Part shown: positions 25,946-33,632 of the stretch, one piece after another
Layout: every line of letters starts with the position of its first letter
Position numbering within the stretch: position 1 is the first letter of the stretch
Assembly (NCBI RefSeq): GCF_003024155.1
Contig: NZ_CP028136.1
Span: 2,108,001-2,172,000 of the forward strand
Reading direction: 5' to 3'
DNA length: 64,000 nt
From: Christiangramia fulva
GTDB lineage: Bacteria; Bacteroidota; Bacteroidia; Flavobacteriales; Flavobacteriaceae
Made by a program: the position numbers and the translations under genes
The notes under the pieces: model-generated
Told to the model about the DNA's origin: nothing
Database searches by the model: none
Seen by the model: the letters and a program-made list of their open reading frames with translations, nothing else

Positions 25946-25947
25946 AA

Positions 25948-26021
25948 GGCCCCGTGGCGCAACTGAATAGCGCATCAGATTTCGGCTCTGAGGGTTGCAG
26001 GTTTGAATCCTGCCGGGGTCA
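25948..26021 (+). tRNA. tRNA-Arg (anticodon TCG)
   Basis: 74 bases fold as a cloverleaf: acceptor GGCCCCG/CGGGGTC (one G-T pair), D-stem GCGC/GCGC, anticodon stem TCAGA/TCTGA with loop TTTCGGC giving anticodon TCG, variable loop GGGTT, T-stem GCAGG/CCTGC with loop TTTGAAT, discriminator A. CCA is not encoded (the next bases are CAT). It would read CGN arginine codons. The heptamer array abuts its 5' side and a strong terminator follows. Confidence 0.95.
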
Positions 26022-26028
26022 CATTGAA

Positions 26029-26060
26029 AACGTCATGCAATTTTTGCATGGCGTTTTTTT
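26029..26060 (+). terminator. Terminator after tRNA-Arg
   Basis: Twelve-base stem with one G-T pair (26029-26040 with 26044-26055), loop TTT, then an eight-base T-tract. The T-tract runs into the stop of the convergent PAP2 gene (26059). Confidence 0.92.
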
Positions 26061-26733
26061 ATTCCGGTTCTGGCCCGGATCTTCTTTTATAATAAAGATA
26101 AATTCTGATAATCGCATATAAGACAAGGACTCCAAGAACAAAACCTGCCCCGACATCAGTGAACCAGTGGGCACCCAGGTAAATTCTGGAAAAAGGAACG
26201 CTTAGAATGAGAAAAACGCAAAGGCTTATAATTGCGGCTCTGATCTCCCGCGGAATTTGCGGATGCCGCAGCATCAAAAATGTAATGAATCCGAAAAAAG
26301 TAACATAAAATGAAGTGTGACCACTGGGGAAACTCTGGTGTTGCGCATGTTCAACAATATTAACAAGATCGGCTGTTGGCCGGGGACGGTTAATAAGAAG
26401 TTTGATTCCAAATGTTACCAGCGTGACTGTAAGTGTGGAAATTATAAAAAGAGCTTCTTTCCGATAGCGAAAAAGAAAGAAAATCAAGGCTGAACCAAAA
26501 ACAAAACACAGCGCAACAGGGGTTACCCCGAACCAGCTTATGGCTTTCATAAAAGTATCCAGAAGGGGACTGTTATGCTCCTGTATCTCTTCCGAAAATT
26601 CTACATCTAAAATAGAAGTCGGTACAATTATAACAATTAAAGTAAAAATTAAAAAAATCCCAATTAGAATGGCGAGCATATAATGCGCTTTCTTCTTGTC
26701 TTTAAGAAAACGGAAAAAGGTAAGAATATCCAA
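26059..26733 (-). CDS. PAP2-family membrane phosphatase
   Basis: 224 residues with about six membrane helices. The phosphatase signature is complete: KLLINRPRP (motif 1), PSGHTS (motif 2) and SRIYLGAHWFTD (motif 3). Such enzymes dephosphorylate lipid phosphates such as undecaprenyl pyrophosphate or phosphatidylglycerol phosphate with the active site on the outer face of the membrane. The first in-frame start is TTG at 26733, giving MDILTFFRFLKDKKK before the first helix; an internal Met at residue 19 is the alternative. The gap 26734-26906 upstream holds no gene. Confidence 0.88.
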   Translation of the reverse strand: MDILTFFRFLKDKKKAHYMLAILIGIFLIFTLIVIIVPTSILDVEFSEEIQEHNSPLLDTFMKAISWFGVTPVALCFVFGSALIFFLFRYRKEALFIISTLTVTLVTFGIKLLINRPRPTADLVNIVEHAQHQSFPSGHTSFYVTFFGFITFLMLRHPQIPREIRAAIISLCVFLILSVPFSRIYLGAHWFTDVGAGFVLGVLVLYAIIRIYLYYKRRSGPEPE

Positions 26734-26906
26734 GGTTTTAATTTTTGGTTGGTCCTTGAAGTTAATAATCCGGGAGGTAGTTTCAAAAATTCACTTCAAA
26801 AATTATAATTTCTTTAGGTTTTTGTTTCCCGTGGATTTCGCTCTTATAAAACGTGAACTTTTAATGGAATTCTTCGAATTCACTGTGAAATTTTCTAGTT
26901 AAAAAC

Positions 26907-28514
26907 TTATTTCTCCCATTCTTTTCCGTCCGTATTAATCCTTGAAATTTCCATATTTTCAATCTCTAATTTGGAATCTGCATGTATCCCGAATTTGGTG
27001 TACGGCTCTTCAGGAAAGAAAATTTCGGTCATCACCGTAGCTCCATCATCATAAAAAATTTCGATAGAAGTGCGGTCGACAATGAAATTTACTTTCAAAG
27101 TGTCGCTTTTTACAATTCGGGGTGCGGTTGAAAATTTCTGGGTGAATTTATCGCTGAAATCAATTAAACCTGATTTTTTCCGATTTACATAAAATTGATG
27201 GTCTTCCGTATTTAATCCGAATTTTAGCGAATCATTTTGAGAATTTGAAAGTGAAAATTGAAGCTTTTTAATTTCCTTAAGCGGAATAGCAAAGTTAAAC
27301 TCATTGCTCATAAGATCACTTTGGGCCGGTGCGGTAAAAACCACTTTGTTTTGGTCTCTTTTTGACTGAAGTTGGATAGCCGATTTGTACTTTTCCAGTT
27401 CGCGGGCGGGCGTAGAAAAAATACGATAATCAGAATTAGTTTTTTTAAGAGTCAGCTCCCGGGGAAGGGTCATGCTGCTTCGCCACTTTTCTGTAGGTAC
27501 TTCCTGAGCATATAACCAGTTGGACATCCAGCCTAAAAACAAGGTTCGACCGTCTTTCGAAGGAATATTAGACCAGGTTACCCCGGCATAATTATCTCGG
27601 CCAAAGTCCAGCCAGTAGTTATGTTTATCTTTCAGATCTTTAAAATTGCGTTCGGGAGTAAAGGTTTTTCCGTCAAAATCTCCTATGAAATACTGAGTGC
27701 CGGAGCCGCCATTATATCCGCCGGGATTGAGACTTTGTATCAGCACCCATTTTATTTCTTCAGAATCCTCAACCTTCATAGGAAAGAAATCCGGGCACTC
27801 CCACACACCGTCATGGGCACCTGTTTGCATACCGAATTCCGACAATTTTTGCCAGTCTTTTAAATTTTCGGAACTGTAAAAAATACTGCGGTCGTTGGCC
27901 GAGAGCACCATTAACCATTTTTTATGAATGGGATCCCAGGTCATTTTTGGATCGCGGAAATCTTTTAATCCCGGATTCTTTATAACAGGATTATTTTTGT
28001 ACTTCGTCCAGGTATATCCCGAATCCAGGCTAAATGCGATCGCCTGTGACTGGTAATTGATCTTTCCTTCTTTTTCTCCCTTCGGGTCGTGATAGGTAAA
28101 CATCGCCACGACCGGCGGATCATTCTCCCTTCCTAAACCTGAAGTATTATTTTTATCATAGACAGCACTACCTGAAAAAATATAGCCCTTTTCGTCTGGT
28201 TTCAGGGCGATTTCCCGTTGCTGCCATTCAATCATGTCTTTGCTGGTGGCATGTCCCCAATGCATAGGACCCCATACATTATCTTCCGGATAATATTGAA
28301 AATACAGGTGGTAAGTGCCATTGAGAAAGAACATCCCGTTCGGGTCGTTCATCCAGTGTGCCTGAGGTGTAAAATGGAAAGCTGGCCTGAATTTCTCTTC
28401 ATCTACAATAGATTCATCCAGGCGCTTTTCAACTTTTTCTTCAGTTTTCCTTGCATTATTGCAAGCACCGAAAACAAGTATTATGAAAAAGCCGAAAAAT
28501 AATATTCTTTTCAT
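26907..28514 (-). CDS. GH32 fructan/sucrose hydrolase, lipoprotein
   Basis: 535 residues with lipobox VFGAC. The five-bladed GH32 propeller has the nucleophile in HWMNDPNG (Asp57), the FRDPK transition-state motif and the acid/base Glu in WECPDFF; a beta-sandwich GH32C domain fills the last 150 residues (VDRTSIEIFYDDG). It cleaves beta-fructosidic bonds in levan, inulin or sucrose. Four bases separate it from the upstream transporter gene, so they form a two-gene fructose-release and uptake operon. No SusCD pair accompanies it here, suggesting small substrates. Endo or exo action is not distinguishable by eye. Confidence 0.9.
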   Translation of the reverse strand: MKRILFFGFFIILVFGACNNARKTEEKVEKRLDESIVDEEKFRPAFHFTPQAHWMNDPNGMFFLNGTYHLYFQYYPEDNVWGPMHWGHATSKDMIEWQQREIALKPDEKGYIFSGSAVYDKNNTSGLGRENDPPVVAMFTYHDPKGEKEGKINYQSQAIAFSLDSGYTWTKYKNNPVIKNPGLKDFRDPKMTWDPIHKKWLMVLSANDRSIFYSSENLKDWQKLSEFGMQTGAHDGVWECPDFFPMKVEDSEEIKWVLIQSLNPGGYNGGSGTQYFIGDFDGKTFTPERNFKDLKDKHNYWLDFGRDNYAGVTWSNIPSKDGRTLFLGWMSNWLYAQEVPTEKWRSSMTLPRELTLKKTNSDYRIFSTPARELEKYKSAIQLQSKRDQNKVVFTAPAQSDLMSNEFNFAIPLKEIKKLQFSLSNSQNDSLKFGLNTEDHQFYVNRKKSGLIDFSDKFTQKFSTAPRIVKSDTLKVNFIVDRTSIEIFYDDGATVMTEIFFPEEPYTKFGIHADSKLEIENMEISRINTDGKEWEK

Positions 28515-28518
28515 AAGA

Positions 28519-29838
28519 TCATGATTTGAAAGATAATTCTGAAGATAATTCTTCGAGTGATTTTCCTTTGGTTTCAGGCATTATAAAAATCACGAATAAT
28601 AATTGCAGTACCATCATGAAAGCGAAAATGGCAAAAACGGTTCCTGCTCCTATTGTTGAAAACAAAAATGGGATAAGTGAAGGAATGATCGCTGCCAGCA
28701 GCCAATGTGTTGAGGTTCCGAAAGCCTGCCCTGATGCACGAACGTGATTGGGAAAAATTTCAGCAATAAATACCCAGATCACCGTTCCCTGGCCAATGGC
28801 GTGGGAAGCGATAAAGATGAATAAGAAAATAGGAACATAGTACCCTCCCCAATTCAGAAAAAATGCGGCCGAGACCAGGGCCAATGAGATGATATATCCA
28901 ATTGAACCGATGTACATTAACTTTTTTCTTCCCAGCCGGTCTATTAAGAAAACTCCAAATAGGGTAAAAATAAGGTTGATGACTCCAATCCCGATACTGC
29001 TGAGAAGAGCGGTGCTTTCGCCCAATCCTGCTTCCTGAAATATTCGTGGAGCATAATATAAAAAAGCATTTATGCCGGATAACTGGTTGAAAAATGCGAT
29101 CAGGAATGCTAATATTAAGGGGAACCGGTATTTTTTCATAAAAACGTTTTCACCTTGAACCTCATTTTCAGACTCTTGTCGTATTCGAAAAATTTTATCT
29201 TCCACATTAATTTCTGGGTCGATATAATTAAGAGTTTCCCTGGCATCCTCAATCCTTCCTTTTGAAACCAACCAGCGCGGACTTTCGGGAATTGTTAGAA
29301 CAAAAAGCATGTAAATGAGGGCGGGAATGGCTTCCACTCCAAGCATCCAGCGCCAGGGTTCACTTCCTGTATCGCGAAGCAGATAATTTGAAAGGAAAGC
29401 GATTAAAATACCCAACACAATATTAAATTGATAAAGGCCCACAAGTCGGCCGCGGTCTTTTGGAGGAGCGATTTCAGAAACATAAGCCGGTGCCGCAATG
29501 GTAGAAGCACCAACACCAAGACCGCCAATAAATCTGAAAAAAGCAAAAATATAGGGCCCGTCAACTAAGGCTGAGCCAAGGGCTGAGACAAAATAAAGAA
29601 CACCAATAATCAAAAGTGTTTTTTTTCGGCCCAGAACATTGGTAGGGATCCCGCCAAAAATTGCACCTACCACTGTTCCCCAAAGGGCCATCGCCATAAC
29701 AACCGAACCATGAATGGCGTCGCTGGTATGCCAGGCTGCCTGTAATTGTTGATCGGCGCCGGAGATTACAACAGTATCGAAACCAAAAAGAAAGCCGGCT
29801 AAAGCGGCGCAGATGGACCAGAGAAGGATTTTGTTCAT
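28519..29838 (-). CDS. MFS sugar transporter (sugar porter family)
   Basis: 439 residues, 12 predicted membrane helices. Sugar-porter signatures: GFLFGFDTVVISGA in helix 1, GRKKTLL after helix 2, PESPRWLVSKGR at the central loop, DRLGRKKLM in the second half and PETKGKSLEEL at the end. Probably a proton-coupled hexose (fructose or glucose) importer of the inner membrane. It is the first gene of the operon with the GH32 hydrolase, fitting uptake of released fructose. The 260-base gap upstream (29839-30098), shared with the divergent small gene, shows no firm promoter. Confidence 0.9.
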   Translation of the reverse strand: MNKILLWSICAALAGFLFGFDTVVISGADQQLQAAWHTSDAIHGSVVMAMALWGTVVGAIFGGIPTNVLGRKKTLLIIGVLYFVSALGSALVDGPYIFAFFRFIGGLGVGASTIAAPAYVSEIAPPKDRGRLVGLYQFNIVLGILIAFLSNYLLRDTGSEPWRWMLGVEAIPALIYMLFVLTIPESPRWLVSKGRIEDARETLNYIDPEINVEDKIFRIRQESENEVQGENVFMKKYRFPLILAFLIAFFNQLSGINAFLYYAPRIFQEAGLGESTALLSSIGIGVINLIFTLFGVFLIDRLGRKKLMYIGSIGYIISLALVSAAFFLNWGGYYVPIFLFIFIASHAIGQGTVIWVFIAEIFPNHVRASGQAFGTSTHWLLAAIIPSLIPFLFSTIGAGTVFAIFAFMMVLQLLFVIFIMPETKGKSLEELSSELSFKS

Positions 29839-30098
29839 CAGGTTAAGGGATTGATGATTTAAAAAATTATAAAAATTACTGGTTAAGATATGAATATTTC
29901 AGGAATTGAGAATTCTTCATTGAGCTGCATTCAAATGATCTATTTTCTTTAGGTTCTTAACCTCTAATTAAAAAAATCCCTTTTATTGAAAAAATTTACT
30001 TTTTTTTAAGCCTTGGCGTTAAATGTTACACAATTAGTTTTTTTCCACTTTCATTAAAATCTAAATTAGCCCTGATTAGTTTAAAAAACCCAACTATT

Positions 30099-30461
30099 AT
30101 GGCAGCATATTTTAATACATCACAATTGAAAAGGTCAATGCAGGACCTTGTTAGGGAATATATTCAGGAATGCCGGGAATGCGAAGAACTATCGCAGGAT
30201 TGTATGGATCTTATAAGACATAATTTCCTGGCCGAATTTGTAGTTTATAATAAGGAAGAAAATGCCATAGAAGTAGGCATTGAGGTTTCTAAAGAGGATG
30301 ATCCATATCCTCAAATAAAGATCTATACTATTCCTTTAGATGAAGCCGAAAGGAAGATAGATCATTCATTCAGGAAAAATCATGAAGATCTTGAATTTTA
30401 TGCGAAGCTTCTGGGAAAACGAAAAGGCCTAGGAGCAGACTCGGTTGTTGTAATGGAATAA
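30099..30461 (+). CDS. Small conserved-looking protein of unknown function
   Basis: 120 residues, soluble, no signal peptide or membrane helix. The N-terminal half is helical with three close cysteines (QECRECEELSQDC, about residues 27-39); the second half looks like a small alpha/beta unit (AEFVVYNKEENAIEVGIEV, PQIKIYTIPLDEAE) and ends VVVME. I do not recognise the family. It is monocistronic, with its own strong terminator, and a weak -7 candidate TAAATTAG at 30062-30069. The coding frame has ordinary codon use and appears genuine. Confidence 0.75.
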   Translation: MAAYFNTSQLKRSMQDLVREYIQECRECEELSQDCMDLIRHNFLAEFVVYNKEENAIEVGIEVSKEDDPYPQIKIYTIPLDEAERKIDHSFRKNHEDLEFYAKLLGKRKGLGADSVVVME

Positions 30462-30490
30462 TGAAATAAATTTCCCCCGGGAAATCGAAG

Positions 30491-30529
30491 AGCAATTTTT
30501 AAATGGTCAGTTTAAAAATTGCTTTTTTT
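30491..30529 (+). terminator. Terminator of the small unknown gene
   Basis: Thirteen-base perfect stem (30491-30503 with 30511-30523), loop TGGTCAG, followed by a T-tract to 30529. It also lies just past the stop of the convergent ypdA-like gene (30535), so it may act in both directions. Confidence 0.9.
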
Positions 30530-30534
30530 ATTTG

Positions 30535-31527
30535 TTAAGCTGAAGCTTTTTCTCGTTTAGAAATATGTTCCATGATCATTTTGGCATGAATCCTGGAATT
30601 TTCAATAAACCATTTGTGGGTTTCCACGCCACCACAAATCACCCCGGCCAGATAGATTCCCGGTACATTGGTTTCCATGGTGTCTTCATTATAGGAAGGA
30701 ATCTTTTTTCCATCATCAGATAAGCTGATCCCCATATTTTGTAAAAATCCGAAGTTTGGGCGATATCCTGTTAGCAGAAGTACAAAATCATTTTCAAGTA
30801 CATCTTCCCCTTCAGGGGTGTCAATAACGACTTGATTTTCTCTGATTTCCTTCAAATTTGAATGAAAATAGGCTTTTATACTGCCTTCTTCGATTCGGTT
30901 TACAATGTCTGGACGCACCCAGTACTTTACGCGTTGACCAATTTCAGCCTGCCTTACGATCATGGTAACATCACCGCCTTTACGATAGATTTCCAAAGCA
31001 GCGTCTACAGCCGAATTACTGGCGCCGACAACCAGGGTTTTTTGCGTGGCGTAGTAATGAGGATCATTATAATAATGAGAAACTTTGGGTAAATCTTCCC
31101 CGGAAATTCCCAAATAATTGGGTATATCATAGAATCCGGTGGCGACAATTATATTCGCAGCAGTATATTCTCCTTTGGTTGTAAAAACCTTATGAGAATT
31201 TGCATTTTCGGTTTTGACCTCATTGACCTTTTCAAAAAGATGAATATTGATATCGTTTGAGGTGGCAATTCGCCGATAATATTCCAAAGCTTCCCTTTTT
31301 CCCGGTTTCGGATTACTGCTGATAAAGGGGATCCCGTCCAGTTCCAGTTTTTCAGAAGTTGAAAAAAAGGTCATATTGGTTGGGTAATTATATAAGGAAT
31401 TTACCAGGCAGCCTTTTTCAATAATCAGGTAAGTGAGATTTTTTTTCTGCGCTTCGAGGGCACAGGCTATACCTATTGGGCCACCACCTATTATTATTAC
31501 ATCAAAATTCTTATTCAAAGTTTGCAA
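30535..31527 (-). CDS. YpdA-family FAD/NAD(P)-dependent oxidoreductase (putative bacillithiol disulfide reductase)
   Basis: 330 residues with two Rossmann motifs: FAD-binding DVIIIGGGPIGIAC at the N-terminus and NAD(P)-binding LVVGASNSAVDAA at about residue 165. A C-terminal YLAGVICGG completes FAD binding. The family (YpdA/Bdr) reduces bacillithiol disulfide using NADPH. In the Firmicutes proteins I recall a cysteine directly after GGGP; here that residue is Ile, with a Cys four residues later. The start is a TTG at 31527 inside the end of rpe (17-base overlap); no ATG is available nearby. Co-transcribed with rpe. Confidence 0.85.
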   Translation of the reverse strand: MQTLNKNFDVIIIGGGPIGIACALEAQKKNLTYLIIEKGCLVNSLYNYPTNMTFFSTSEKLELDGIPFISSNPKPGKREALEYYRRIATSNDINIHLFEKVNEVKTENANSHKVFTTKGEYTAANIIVATGFYDIPNYLGISGEDLPKVSHYYNDPHYYATQKTLVVGASNSAVDAALEIYRKGGDVTMIVRQAEIGQRVKYWVRPDIVNRIEEGSIKAYFHSNLKEIRENQVVIDTPEGEDVLENDFVLLLTGYRPNFGFLQNMGISLSDDGKKIPSYNEDTMETNVPGIYLAGVICGGVETHKWFIENSRIHAKMIMEHISKREKASA

Positions 31528-32176
31528 TTTTTTTTAGGGTTTCGATGGTTTCAGTCGGATTTTGGGCTTTAAAGACAAAACTTCCTGCAACTAATACATC
31601 AGCACCTGCTTTGCTGAGTTTTTTAACATTTTGATCGGTCACTCCACCATCAATTTCTATCAATGTGGATGCATTGTTCATGGAAATTATCTCTTTAAGG
31701 CGTTTAATCTTTTTATAGGTGTTCTCAATAAAACTTTGTCCGCCAAAACCAGGATTTACACTCATTACAAGTACTAGGTCGATATCGTTGATCACATCTT
31801 TCAAAAGATCGACACTGGTATGCGGATTTATTGCTACTCCCGCTTTCATACCTTCTGCTTTGATCGCCTGTAAGCTTCGGTGTAAATGGGTACAGGCTTC
31901 GTAATGCACAGTTAGAATATCGGCACCTAATTTGGCAAATTCCTTTATGTACCTATCGGGATCTACGATCATGAGGTGAACGTCCAGAGGTTTATCGGTA
32001 TGTTTTGCAATTGCTTTAAGAACTGGCATTCCATAAGAGATATTTGGGACAAATACGCCGTCCATGATATCTATATGAAACCAGTCGGCCTCGCTTTTAT
32101 TTACCATTTCGATATCTCTTTGCAGATTGCCGAAGTCGGCGGCAAGCAGGGAAGGGGCAATAAGTTTTTTGTTCAT
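31511..32176 (-). CDS. rpe: Ribulose-phosphate 3-epimerase
   Basis: 221 residues from ATG 32176 (MNKKLIAPSLLAADFGNL), the usual family length; the upstream extension crosses the promoter. TIM-barrel epimerase of the pentose phosphate pathway interconverting ribulose-5-P and xylulose-5-P. Metal and catalytic motifs seen: HIDIMDGVFVPN, DVHLMI, SVNPGFGGQSF and EIDGGV. Cytoplasmic. It overlaps the downstream ypdA-like gene by 17 bases. Confidence 0.96.
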   Translation of the reverse strand: MNKKLIAPSLLAADFGNLQRDIEMVNKSEADWFHIDIMDGVFVPNISYGMPVLKAIAKHTDKPLDVHLMIVDPDRYIKEFAKLGADILTVHYEACTHLHRSLQAIKAEGMKAGVAINPHTSVDLLKDVINDIDLVLVMSVNPGFGGQSFIENTYKKIKRLKEIISMNNASTLIEIDGGVTDQNVKKLSKAGADVLVAGSFVFKAQNPTETIETLKKIANFE

Positions 32177-32194
32177 TTTGCGGATGTTATGTGG

Positions 32195-32202
32195 CAAAAA
32201 TA
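32195..32202 (-). promoter_or_regulatory. -7 box (TATTTTTG) for rpe
   Basis: Exact TAnnTTTG on the minus strand, 18 bases before the rpe ATG, implying a leader of about 12 bases. The rest of the gap (32203-32410) shows no gene or repeat. Confidence 0.5.
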
Positions 32203-32412
32203 GAAAGAAATTAGGCTTTCTCTATGGCTTTAAAGAAAAGAGTTCTTTTAGCTTTGTTCTGGTACATAATAATTTGAAAAAATTACTTCGGAAAAATTCA
32301 TTCCTTACCGCACTCACAAAACTAATTGTCCAGCTTGCGGAGTAAGACCAGAGCCGATTTATTTGCTTTAAAATTTCAGTAAAGATCTCGGAAAAATGTC
32401 AGGATTAAAAAG

Positions 32413-32439
32413 AAAAAACCCCGGTCATCACTCCGGGGT
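32413..32439 (-). terminator. Terminator after rpoD
   Basis: Stem ACCCCGG/CCGGGGT (32433-32439 with 32418-32424), eight-base loop, then six T on the minus strand (plus-strand A run 32413-32418). It lies 80 bases past the rpoD stop. Confidence 0.88.
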
Positions 32440-32520
32440 CATTCATCAATCAAAAAACGAACAGTTATTTTCATGTCGGGTCATCACTCCCTTCACTAAA
32501 CTGTTGTTACTTTAAATATT

Positions 32521-33384
32521 TTAACCAAGATACGTTTTTAAAATTTTACTTCTGGACGTATGCTTCAATCTTCTTATGGCTTTTTCTTTAATTTGCCTAA
32601 CTCTCTCCCTTGTTAGATCAAAAGTCTCGCCAATCTCTTCCAAAGTCATGGGATGTTGATCTCCAAGACCAAAATATAACCTAATTACATCAGCTTCACG
32701 CGGAGTAAGGGTTTCCAAAGCTCGTTCAATTTCAGTTCTTAATGACTCATGGAGCAGTTCTTTATCTGGATTTGGTGATTCACCAGAACGAAGTACATCA
32801 TAAAGGTTAGAATCTTCACCTTCTACCAAAGGAGCGTCCATCGAAACATGACGACCGGAATTCTTCATAGATTCCTTAACGTCATTAATGGTCATGTCAA
32901 GTTCTTTTGCGATCTCTTCAGCACTTGGTGGCCTCTCGTGAGACTGCTCAAGAAAAGCAAAAGTCTTGTTGATCTTATTAATAGATCCGATCTTGTTCAG
33001 AGGTAAGCGAACAATACGGGATTGCTCAGCCAGCGCCTGAAGGATGGATTGACGAATCCACCAAACGGCATAAGAAATAAATTTAAAACCTCTGGTTTCA
33101 TCGAAACGTTTTGCAGCTTTTATAAGACCAAGGTTACCTTCGTTGATAAGATCGGGAAGGGTAAGACCTTGATTTTGATATTGTTTTGCTACAGAAACGA
33201 CGAAACGAAGGTTTGCTTTTGTAAGTTTTTCCAGAGCACGGTTATCACCAGCTTTAATTCTCTGCGCCAGTTCTACCTCTTCATCGGCAGTAATTAAATC
33301 TACTTTTCCTATCTCCTGCAAATACTTATCCAGCGAAGCAGTTTCACGATTGGTAACCTGCTTCGTAATCTTCAGTTGTCTCAT
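32521..33384 (-). CDS. rpoD: Primary RNA polymerase sigma factor (RpoD/SigA, Bacteroidota type)
   Basis: 287 residues, the short form found in Bacteroidota, which lacks the long region 1.1 and non-conserved region of E. coli sigma-70. Region 1.2 begins [16 protein letters not shown]; region 2 has [18 protein letters not shown] and [15 protein letters not shown]; region 3 carries RPPSAEEIA; region 4 has [27 protein letters not shown]. It directs recognition of the TTTG/TAnnTTTG promoters seen throughout this window. Single gene with its own terminator. Confidence 0.97.
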   Translation of the reverse strand: MRQLKITKQVTNRETASLDKYLQEIGKVDLITADEEVELAQRIKAGDNRALEKLTKANLRFVVSVAKQYQNQGLTLPDLINEGNLGLIKAAKRFDETRGFKFISYAVWWIRQSILQALAEQSRIVRLPLNKIGSINKINKTFAFLEQSHERPPSAEEIAKELDMTINDVKESMKNSGRHVSMDAPLVEGEDSNLYDVLRSGESPNPDKELLHESLRTEIERALETLTPREADVIRLYFGLGDQHPMTLEEIGETFDLTRERVRQIKEKAIRRLKHTSRSKILKTYLG

Positions 33385-33581
33385 CTATCTTCTACTTGAA
33401 TTTTAATGGTGAATAGCCCTTGTACTGTTTATACGTAAGAAATCCGTAAAATGTTACAAAATTATCAAATAATTTTAAAATAACTGATAATCAGTATGTT
33501 AAATGTGATTTTTTTTGCTCTTCGACTTCTTAGTCGCAAGAAATTTCAGACCCTACAAAAAATATTTAAAAAAATTATCAT

Positions 33582-33605
33582 AAAAAAACCGCGCTGAATG
33601 CGCGG
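33582..33605 (-). terminator. Terminator after pnp
   Basis: Stem CCGCGC/GCGCGG (33589-33594 with 33600-33605), loop of five, then seven T on the minus strand. It lies 28 bases past the pnp stop. The rest of 33385-33581 shows nothing firm. Confidence 0.88.
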
Positions 33606-33632
33606 CTTTTACTTTATTCAACAGAAAAATTT

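Noticed and set aside
25775..25975. Open frame encoding repeated SIQYSVF on the minus strand
   Set aside because: It is only the heptamer array read in a frame; 7-bp repeats without stops give this automatically, and it runs into the tRNA gene.
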